A model generated the notes under the pieces. That model did no database searches. It saw nothing but the letters and a program-made list of their open reading frames with translations, and was not told where the DNA came from. A stretch of 10,570 nt of DNA, taken from NCBI GenBank assembly GCA_016201195.1, contig JACQDI010000997.1, forward strand, positions 1-10,570, written 5' to 3'. Of this stretch, positions 1-5,313 are shown one piece after another (positions within the stretch are counted from its first letter, which is position 1; every line of letters starts with the position of its first letter). The position numbers and the translations under genes are program-made. This DNA comes from Acidobacteriota bacterium (GTDB taxonomy: Bacteria; Acidobacteriota; Terriglobia; Bryobacterales; JACQDG01).

Positions 1-110
1 AACGCCACCGGCAGCGTCTCGTTGGCCATGCGGATGGCCAGATAGGTCGTTCCCCACAACACGCACACCGCCGCCAGCGCGCTGTAGGACTTGATGGGTT
101 GCGATGTCAC
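1..110 (-). CDS. DMT-family (EamA) transporter, N-terminal part, cut by window edge
   Basis: Reading leftward from GTG at 110-108, 36 codons are visible before the window ends. They contain the stretch VWGTTYLAIRMANETLP, typical of the first membrane helix of EamA/RhaT-type drug/metabolite transporters (family consensus close to WGSTYLAIR...ETLPP). These inner-membrane proteins usually have ten helices and move small metabolites; the substrate cannot be read from this fragment. GTG is the only reasonable start, because an in-frame TAG lies at 125-123 with no other start codon between. No Shine-Dalgarno sequence is visible. A TAGAAT box on the minus strand at 125-120 could be a -10 giving a very short or absent leader. 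The gene lies 28 bp after the heparinase stop on the same strand, so read-through transcription is possible. Family call fairly sure, start moderately sure. Confidence 0.72.
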   Translation of the reverse strand, partial: MTSQPIKSYSALAAVCVLWGTTYLAIRMANETLPVA

Positions 111-138
111 GAATGGGTGATTCTACCGTATCCGGCGG

Positions 139-1485
139 CTACCACTCCCGCAACGGGCGCAGTTTTGGCGCCTCTCCCGGAGACGCGGAAAGCACCACGG
201 CGATGGTAGTCTCCGCCACCGGAGCCTTCAGCCGCACGATCAGCCGGCGCCCCGTGTCCCCCGGCAGCACTTCGAAGCGCGCCCCATCGGGGGATAGAAT
301 CGTGGCTTCCATACGCGCCGTCCCACGCCTCAGGTGAGCCTGGCGGCCGTCGATCTCGACCTCGGCAGCGGTCATCATCGTCCATCGCACCTGGGCCGGA
401 GCCTTCAGGCTGATCTCATCCTGGATCAGCAGCTGCTTGCCGTCGACCAGCGCCACCCCGCGCTCGAGTCGGGTCGCCCCGTAAGCCGCGGCCAGGTCGG
501 TCACCGCGAACCCGAACTCAGGCCGGTCGCCGAATTTCACGATCGGCGCGGCGGCCCGCGGATCCTGGTTTTCACCGTCGAGGGTCAGCGTGTTGTGCGA
601 CTCCGTGCGCAGCCGGAAGTAGGTCCAGCGCTGCTTGCCGAAGTAGCCCGGCAGGTTGTAGTCGTCCGGGCCGAGGTCCTCGGCCCAGCGCACCCCACCC
701 GCGTCGAGCACAAAGCTTCCCAGATCCAGATGGCTGTGGTTGGCCTTGTTGTCGCCGCCCTTGAACCCCACGAAGACAGCGTTAGGATCCTCCCACGCGC
801 TGCGAAAGAACGCTGTGTCGATGCCTTGGAACAGCGCGTGCAGCGGCAGCCGCGATTCGCGCGGGCCCTTTTGCCGGGGATCATACCACAGCAGGTCGAG
901 CGGATCCGCGCGGCCCATGGTCTGCCGCTCGTGCCAAGCGTAAAGCGGCTGCCCGAATTTCCGCGCCAGCCAGAACATCTCGGCGGCGTTTCCCGCGCCG
1001 GAATGCGCGTCGGCGTAGTTGAACGTTTCCCCTGCGGGCCCGGTGAAGTAGACGCGGAACAGCCCGGCCTTCTCAAATCCCGGCAGTTGCGCGAGCCCGA
1101 AGTCGCGTCCCAGGGCGGTCTCCAGGGCGGCCAGAAAGTAGACGTTGTACCGCGTGGCATAGTGCCAGTATCCGGGTCCTTCCTTCCAGCCTCCATCGGG
1201 CGCGTATTCGGCCATCGCCAGCCGGATCGACTGGAGCGCGTTCTTCAGAATCTCGCCCGCCAACTCCGGCTGAGCGTCCGCCACCGCCAGCGCGCCGATC
1301 GTGATGCCGCCGTTGCACACCTGGTTCCAGTTGTGGCGCGCGGTAGGCCAGCCCTTGCCCGAGTGGTACACGACGAGCGCCGGCTGGAGGCCCTTCTCGA
1401 CCAGCGCCTCCCGCAGCCGCGCCCGTTCCGCCTCGTTGAGCGCGTCGTAGAACCAGTCGTAGCCGATGGCGAAGGCGTGGGACAT
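139..1485 (-). CDS. Downstream 448-residue piece of the heparinase II/III-like gene
   Basis: This is the part of the lyase reading frame after the amber codon, starting at the first ATG (codon 134 of the joined frame). It carries all recognised catalytic-domain motifs: HNWNQ near residues 51-55, YWHYATRYN near 106-114, HSHLDLGSF at 250-258 and RTESHNT at 293-299. If translated alone it would lack both the signal peptide and the first toroid helices, so a cytoplasmic, probably misfolded product is expected. No convincing ribosome binding site precedes the ATG, so independent translation is doubtful. It is best read as the 3' part of a broken gene and is listed so that an annotation splitting the gene can be recognised. 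Confidence 0.6.
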   Translation of the reverse strand: MSHAFAIGYDWFYDALNEAERARLREALVEKGLQPALVVYHSGKGWPTARHNWNQVCNGGITIGALAVADAQPELAGEILKNALQSIRLAMAEYAPDGGWKEGPGYWHYATRYNVYFLAALETALGRDFGLAQLPGFEKAGLFRVYFTGPAGETFNYADAHSGAGNAAEMFWLARKFGQPLYAWHERQTMGRADPLDLLWYDPRQKGPRESRLPLHALFQGIDTAFFRSAWEDPNAVFVGFKGGDNKANHSHLDLGSFVLDAGGVRWAEDLGPDDYNLPGYFGKQRWTYFRLRTESHNTLTLDGENQDPRAAAPIVKFGDRPEFGFAVTDLAAAYGATRLERGVALVDGKQLLIQDEISLKAPAQVRWTMMTAAEVEIDGRQAHLRRGTARMEATILSPDGARFEVLPGDTGRRLIVRLKAPVAETTIAVVLSASPGEAPKLRPLREW

Positions 1486-1506
1486 TTCGGCCGTATCCAG
1501 GAAGTG

Positions 1507-1509
1507 CTA
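1507..1509 (-). other. In-frame internal amber (TAG) codon in the heparinase-like gene
   Basis: The minus-strand reading is ...GAT TGG AAC CCG TAG CAC TTC CTG GAT ACG GCC GAA ATG... The frame before and after is the same and both sides match the family without a gap. Serine is usual at this position, and TCG to TAG is a single base change. The lyase frame and the gamma-GT gene both end in TAG, so amber is an ordinary stop in this genome. Confidence 0.85.
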
Positions 1510-1884
1510 CGGGTTCCAATCAGGAAAAGCGGCGGCGGCAAACAGCTCTTTTTTGACCCGCTCCAAATACCGGCGGTCCGGATCGAGGCGATAGAGCAGG
1601 GCGAGCGTGTAGACGCGGTCCAGGCAGCGCCGGCTCTCAGCCAACAGCCGCGGCCCGATCTTCACGTACTCGACCGGCGGCGCGACAAGCAGCCGCTCCG
1701 CTTCCTGTCGGAGCTTGCCGTGCAGTTCCGCAGCGGTAGAATCGGCCTGGATCAGCTTCCGAACGCGGATGATGTCGTTGTCCAGAGCCACCAGCCGCGG
1801 GTGGGATTGTCGCAGCGTGTCCAAAGGAGCATCGGCGGCCATGACCAGCGCCACCGACACGCAGCAAAGCGCGAGGGTCCGCAT
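1507..1884 (-). CDS. Upstream 125-residue piece of the heparinase II/III-like gene with signal peptide
   Basis: This frame runs from ATG at 1884 to the amber codon at 1509-1507. Residues 1-17 form a signal peptide (MRTLALCC then a hydrophobic run ending VMAAD), followed by mostly helical sequence that matches the beginning of heparinase II/III proteins and stops at FPDWNP. A GGGAG at 1901-1897 on the minus strand lies 12 nt before the ATG and is the best ribosome binding site; the G-run at 1890-1886 is too close. Terminated here, the product would be a secreted fragment without a catalytic domain. It should not be given a separate function. Confidence 0.55.
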   Translation of the reverse strand: MRTLALCCVSVALVMAADAPLDTLRQSHPRLVALDNDIIRVRKLIQADSTAAELHGKLRQEAERLLVAPPVEYVKIGPRLLAESRRCLDRVYTLALLYRLDPDRRYLERVKKELFAAAAFPDWNP

Positions 1885-1913
1885 GCCCCCAGTCTACTCC
1901 CATTCGAGCGCGC

Positions 1914-1920
1914 TATTATG
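1914..1920. promoter_or_regulatory. Overlapping divergent -10 boxes between the heparinase-like and Rpn genes
   Basis: The 41 bp between the two starts contain TATTAT (1914-1919, plus strand) that reads CATAAT on the minus strand (1920-1915). The same bases can therefore act as -10 for both genes. Spacing predicts a plus-strand transcript start near 1926, exactly at the GTG of the nuclease gene, and a minus-strand start near 1908, leaving about 24 nt with GGGAG before the lyase ATG. No good -35 was found on either side. Symmetric -10 elements that fire both ways are known in bacteria; use here is inferred. Confidence 0.4.
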
Positions 1921-1925
1921 AATAG

Positions 1926-2822
1926 GTGCCCGGCCCCTACGACCGGCTGTTCAAGACTCTCGCCGAGGACGATCCACGAGGGCTGCTCCACCTGTTCGGC
2001 AGCCTGCCTCTGGAAGCCGAAGCCGAGATCCAGGTGATCGATCGGGAGCTGAACCTGCCCACTCTCTCCGTGGACCATGTCTATCGTGTCCGGACCGGAC
2101 AGAGGGAGTGGCTGGCTCATTACGAGGTGCAAACCCACTACGAAGCCGATGTTCCCGAGCGCCTTGCCTGGTACGGCCAATCGCTCGCCCTCAAGTTCAA
2201 GATCCCCATCGAGACGGTTCTGATCCTGCTGGTCGAGCGCCACACTCCCAAGACCGTGCCCACTGGTTATGACCTGGATCTTGGTTCGATTCAAGTCCGG
2301 CTTCGATATAGGGTCGTGCGACTTTGGGAGATCGACCCGGGAGCCATCCTCGAGGCGGGACGTCCCAGCCTGTTGCCCTGGGTCACCTTGACCCGTTCGT
2401 CCCAACAGGATCTGGAACAAGCCGCCAGGCAGATCGCCTCCCGACACGACCCCAAGCTGGCTGCCGAGTTCGTGGTTCTCGGCGGTTTGCGCTATGATAA
2501 GAATGACCTGGCCGCGATGCTGGGTAAGGTGGGCGCCATGCTGACCGAGAAGATGATCGAAGAATCCAGCTTCTACCAGATGATTCTGGAGAAAGGCATC
2601 GAGAAAGGCATCGAGAAAGGCAGAGAGCAAGGCTTGCAAGTGGGCCGTCTCGAGGTAGCCCGGCGAAACGTGCGCCGCATCCTGGTTCTGCGCTTTCCTG
2701 AGATCGGAGACTGGCCGAAACTGGATTCCATCACCGAACTTGGACGGCTGGAAGCCTTGCTCGAATCACTCGTCACCGCCAAGGATCACGACGACGCCCG
2801 CGCCGCCCTGGAGCGCGGTTAA
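1926..2822 (+). CDS. Rpn-family PD-(D/E)XK nuclease (recombination-promoting nuclease / putative transposase family)
   Basis: The 298-residue product starts PYDRLFKTLAEDDP, the usual opening of Rpn/PDDEXK-type proteins long annotated as putative transposases. The nuclease core is visible: Asp50 in SVDHVYRV, then Glu67-Val68-Gln69 in AHYEVQTHYE, the E-x-Q form of the PD-(D/E)XK site, followed by RLAWYGQSLALKF. Characterised Rpn proteins are DNA endonucleases that promote RecA-independent recombination, and some are linked to phage defence; activity of this one is inferred. Near residues 222-235 a charged EKGI repeat precedes a helical tail (about 236-298). GTG at 1926 directly follows an in-frame TAG (1923-1925), so no longer start is possible. 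No Shine-Dalgarno is present, and a -10 box 7 bp upstream suggests a leaderless mRNA. It stands alone, divergent from the lyase, and its stop overlaps that of the convergent serine hydrolase gene. Confidence 0.85.
   Translation: MPGPYDRLFKTLAEDDPRGLLHLFGSLPLEAEAEIQVIDRELNLPTLSVDHVYRVRTGQREWLAHYEVQTHYEADVPERLAWYGQSLALKFKIPIETVLILLVERHTPKTVPTGYDLDLGSIQVRLRYRVVRLWEIDPGAILEAGRPSLLPWVTLTRSSQQDLEQAARQIASRHDPKLAAEFVVLGGLRYDKNDLAAMLGKVGAMLTEKMIEESSFYQMILEKGIEKGIEKGREQGLQVGRLEVARRNVRRILVLRFPEIGDWPKLDSITELGRLEALLESLVTAKDHDDARAALERG
2589..2624 (+). repeat. Three tandem 12-bp units inside the Rpn nuclease gene
   Basis: The unit gagaaaggcatc occurs at 2589-2600 and 2601-2612, and a third copy differing in its last two bases (gagaaaggcaga) at 2613-2624. 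It encodes EKGI-EKGI-EKGR. Because the unit is a multiple of three, copy-number change by slippage would lengthen or shorten the charged linker without breaking the frame. Similar EKGxE repeats are common in this family, so the repeat is probably structural rather than a genetic switch. Confidence 0.9.
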
Positions 2823-3973
2823 GGCTTCTCCACCGCCGCTGACACCGCGTTCGACACCACCTTCAGCAGCCGCCCGTTATCTTGATCCAGCGGGCGTGTC
2901 GTCAGGATCACGCATAGCAACTGCCTTTCCGGATCGGCCCAGGCCACCGTTCCGGTCGCCCCGCAATGGCCGAACGTCCGCGGAGAGACCAGGTCGCCGA
3001 AGTACGCCCACACCTTTGATCCCGCGAGGCCCCACCCCAGGCCCCACGGCGCCTGGACCGCTTCGTTCTGATCGCGCGTCATGGCGGCCACCGTGGCCGG
3101 GCTGAACACCCGCACGCCGTTGTACGTCCCGCCATTGAGAAAGGTCTGAAGCAGGATCGCCAGATCCCCGGTGGTCGAGTGCATGCCGCCCCAGGGATGC
3201 CCCATGTCGCGCCAATAGGGGCTGTTCGCCCCGAAACTTCGCAGATCCTCTTGGTTGGCCTTCGGACCACTTTGGCACCAGGCCGTTTCCTCGATCTTCC
3301 ACGGGCCCATGCCGAGTGCGCTGTGCTTCATCGCCAGCCGATCGAAGATCTCGCGCTTCTCGAAGTCGCGCAGGCGCATGTCGCTCACCCGCTCCACGAT
3401 CTCCCCGGCCAGCAGCACGCCCATGCTCTGGTATTGGAAGCCCGTGCGCGGCGCGTAGAGCAGCGGTGTGGTGAAGGTGTGCTTGACGAACTCGCTGAGC
3501 GGGGCGTGCGCCCGCCGCAGTTCGATGTTTTCCGGCAGCATGTCCGGCAACCCGGAGGTGTGGCTGAGCAGGTCCCGCACCCGCACCTTGGCCCGGTCCT
3601 GACCGTTGAATTCCGGCAGGTAATGCGACACCGCCTCCTCGAGTGAAACCCGCCCCCGCTCGACCAGCAGCATCATCGCGCAGGCCGTCACCGGCTTGGT
3701 GATGGAGGCCAGCAGGAAGATAGTATCAGGACTGACAGTGGGATCCCCGGCGGACGGGTTCAGACGCCCGAAGCCCTTGTGCAGGACGACCTTCTCCCGG
3801 CGCGCCACAATCATGGACGCGGCGAGGACCCGCCCTTGTTCGACCTCGCTCGAGAGCAACGCCGCCGCGCTCTCCAATCGCGCCGCCGACATCCCCACCG
3901 CTTCGGGCTTTGCCGGGCGCAACTGCGCTGCCGCCATCCCCGCCATCAGCAATGCGACCGCTGCGCCCCTCAT
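2819..3973 (-). CDS. Secreted serine hydrolase of the class C beta-lactamase / esterase family (PF00144)
   Basis: The 384-residue protein opens with a signal peptide (MRGAAVALLMAGMAAAQ). Catalytic motifs are in order: SxxK as Ser90-Ile-Thr-Lys93 in LLASITKPVTA, Tyr181-Gln-Ser183 in GFQYQSMGVL where class C enzymes have YxN, and HxG as His336-Cys-Gly338 in TFGHCGATGT. SHTSGLPDM near 137-145 is also typical. Family members include AmpC-type beta-lactamases, D,D-peptidases, D-aminopeptidases and esterases. The sequence favours a general esterase or peptidase rather than an antibiotic-resistance enzyme, because the KTG motif is replaced by HCG. Its ATG overlaps the stop of the upstream PLP-enzyme gene (ATGA, 3973-3970), so the two are translationally coupled in one operon. 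Its TAA overlaps the stop of the convergent nuclease gene. Family sure, substrate unknown. Confidence 0.9.
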   Translation of the reverse strand: MRGAAVALLMAGMAAAQLRPAKPEAVGMSAARLESAAALLSSEVEQGRVLAASMIVARREKVVLHKGFGRLNPSAGDPTVSPDTIFLLASITKPVTACAMMLLVERGRVSLEEAVSHYLPEFNGQDRAKVRVRDLLSHTSGLPDMLPENIELRRAHAPLSEFVKHTFTTPLLYAPRTGFQYQSMGVLLAGEIVERVSDMRLRDFEKREIFDRLAMKHSALGMGPWKIEETAWCQSGPKANQEDLRSFGANSPYWRDMGHPWGGMHSTTGDLAILLQTFLNGGTYNGVRVFSPATVAAMTRDQNEAVQAPWGLGWGLAGSKVWAYFGDLVSPRTFGHCGATGTVAWADPERQLLCVILTTRPLDQDNGRLLKVVSNAVSAAVEKP

Positions 3974-5253
3974 CCCTTCCGCGCTCTTTCCGAGGCGGGC
4001 CTGAGGATCTCCTTCAGCCGCTGGGCGATGATCTTTTCCTCGCCGGGCTTGAGCGTGTTCGATGCGATCGAGATCAGCCGCGCCGGCTCGCCCTTGGGCT
4101 GCCTCTCTTTGATCGGTGCAGGCTCATCGGGCGACACCATTTCACGCAACTGCCCGCCGATCACCTCGATCTGCGGCTCGCCCTTGCGCAGCGCCTCCAC
4201 CAACTGCTGCCTGGTAAGCCCGAACGCCTTCTCGTCCCACCGCACCGCCGCGTGAGGCACTTCGTTGCCCAGTTTCCGGTAGTACATCTCGGCCTCCACG
4301 CCGGGAATCGCGCCCACCACCTTGACGATGTGGTCCATCCGCGTCTCCCAGAGCTTGCAATCGGCCCGGTAGTCCCGCTTCGAGCTCCACTCCACCGCCG
4401 CCAGCGCGCCGATGATCTCCTCCTTGCCGACCTTCATCGGGCGGCAGATGGAACCCTCGTAGGGCGAGCCGTTTCGCAGCGCGGCCTCAATCAGTGGTTT
4501 GCGCCCGAACAGGATCCCGCTGCACTGCGGCCCGAACAGCCCCTTGCCGCCGCTCACGCAGAACAGGTCGGGCCCGAGCGACGCCAGGTACTTGATGCGC
4601 TCGAATGGCGGGCTCATGGCCGCTCCGTCCAGCATGAACGGAACGCTCCGGCGCTTGCAGATGGCGATGGCGTCGGGCAACTTGACCGGTCCTGTATCAC
4701 CGTATTCATACTCCATCATCGCCGTGTTGTCGTGGATGGCCCGCTCCAGTTCGGCCAGGCTCGACACCACCACCAGCTTCGCCCCCGTCAGCGCGATACC
4801 GCGGTCCCACATGTTGCGGTGGGTGATGATCACCTCGTTCTTCATGCCCTCGGTGTCGGGCAGGCGGGCGATCTTCTCCGGATCGGCGCCGGCGATGCAT
4901 CCGGCGGTGGCCTGGGCGATGCACGCCGCTGACCCGCTGCACACCATGGCCGCCTCCACGCCGGCGAACTTCGCCAGCCGCGCTCCCACCGCCTTTTGCA
5001 GCTCCACAATCTCCACGAAGTGCTCGGAGGCCCGCTCCATGGCCCGGCGCACCTCCGGCGGCATCAGCGTGCCCGAGTAAAACGTGGCCACGCCTCGCCC
5101 GTTGATCAGCGTGCGCACGCCCAGCTCGGCGTAAATGCTCTCCGTGGACGGGTTGGTCTTGTTCGCCGCGCGGGCCGCAAGGCCGGTCGCAACCGGGGTC
5201 GCCGCTGTCCCTTGCAAGAACAGCCGACGGGTCCATCTTTTTTTCGCTTTCAT
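3970..5253 (-). CDS. Tat-exported SelA-like PLP-dependent enzyme (fold type I)
   Basis: The 427-residue product belongs to the SelA/DgaE-like group of PLP enzymes, related to L-seryl-tRNA(Sec) selenium transferase and D-glucosaminate-6-phosphate ammonia-lyase. Visible core: CSGSAACIAQATAGCI near 105-120, Asp209 in FMLDGAAM (pyridine nitrogen ligand), and the Schiff-base Lys237 in CVSGGKGLFGPQ. Residues 8-14 (TRRLFLQ) with the following alanine-rich stretch to about residue 30 make a twin-arginine signal, meaning export after folding with cofactor. It is unlikely to be true SelA: the N-terminus is an export signal, and no selB or tRNA-Sec is seen nearby. An amino- or imino-compound lyase, transaminase or racemase role is possible; the substrate is unknown. 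GGAGG at 5267-5263 lies about 9 nt before the ATG. It is first in an operon with the serine hydrolase and divergent from the gamma-GT gene. Confidence 0.85.
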   Translation of the reverse strand: MKAKKRWTRRLFLQGTAATPVATGLAARAANKTNPSTESIYAELGVRTLINGRGVATFYSGTLMPPEVRRAMERASEHFVEIVELQKAVGARLAKFAGVEAAMVCSGSAACIAQATAGCIAGADPEKIARLPDTEGMKNEVIITHRNMWDRGIALTGAKLVVVSSLAELERAIHDNTAMMEYEYGDTGPVKLPDAIAICKRRSVPFMLDGAAMSPPFERIKYLASLGPDLFCVSGGKGLFGPQCSGILFGRKPLIEAALRNGSPYEGSICRPMKVGKEEIIGALAAVEWSSKRDYRADCKLWETRMDHIVKVVGAIPGVEAEMYYRKLGNEVPHAAVRWDEKAFGLTRQQLVEALRKGEPQIEVIGGQLREMVSPDEPAPIKERQPKGEPARLISIASNTLKPGEEKIIAQRLKEILRPASERARKG

Positions 5254-5275
5254 GATGTGGCGCCTCCGTAGGTGC

Positions 5276-5296
5276 GATTATACACCTGCTATAATC
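5276..5296. promoter_or_regulatory. Divergent promoter: two opposed TATAAT boxes forming a perfect inverted repeat
   Basis: GATTATA (5276-5282) and TATAATC (5290-5296) are perfect inverted copies with a 7-bp spacer (CACCTGC). On the plus strand TATAAT at 5290-5295 is preceded by TGC, an extended -10, and predicts transcription from about 5302 into the gamma-GT gene with GGGAG at 5303-5307. On the minus strand TATAAT at 5282-5277 predicts a start near 5270 for the PLP-enzyme operon, just before its GGAGG. No clear -35 is seen on either strand, and each -10 lies in the region the other polymerase would occupy, so the two promoters should compete or be controlled together. Confidence 0.6.
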
Positions 5297-5313
5297 CCAG
5301 GCGGGAGCTTTTG

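Larger units (their letters stand above)
139..1884 (-). pseudogene. Secreted heparinase II/III-like polysaccharide lyase, interrupted by an in-frame amber codon
   Basis: One continuous frame of 581 codons runs from ATG at 1884 to TAG at 139, broken only by TAG at codon 126. The reading on either side joins as ...FPDWNP-stop-HFLDTAEMSHA..., which fits the family pattern WNPSHFLDTAEM with serine (TCG) at the stop. Residues 1-17 are a signal peptide (cut near VMA-AD). The middle is an alpha/alpha-toroid with HNWNQVCNGG near 184-193. The C-terminal heparinase II/III domain has HSHLDLGSF near 383-391 and TESHNT near 427-432. Members cleave uronate-containing polysaccharides by beta-elimination in the periplasm or outside the cell. 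Total length and motifs are otherwise intact, and no frameshift is seen, so the lesion is either very recent or a sequencing error. The gene ends in TAG itself, which argues against amber being a sense codon here. Exact substrate unknown. Confidence 0.85.

Noticed and set aside
334..2037. Long plus-strand open frame of 567 codons lying opposite the heparinase-like gene.
   Set aside because: It is the antisense shadow of a gene with strong G/C-ending codons. Protein motifs, signal peptide and family match are all on the minus strand.
1926..2822. An insertion sequence, since Rpn-family proteins are often labelled transposases.
   Set aside because: No terminal inverted repeats or target-site duplication are seen around the gene, and its ends abut neighbouring genes directly.
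3970..5253. True selenocysteine synthase (selA).
   Set aside because: The protein has a twin-arginine export signal, and no selB or tRNA-Sec is seen. Only the fold family fits.
5272..5313. Upstream GTG start for the gamma-GT gene, adding 14 residues.
   Set aside because: It would lie upstream of the predicted transcript start, has no ribosome binding site and would put a non-signal stretch before the signal peptide. ATG 5314 has GGGAG at proper spacing.
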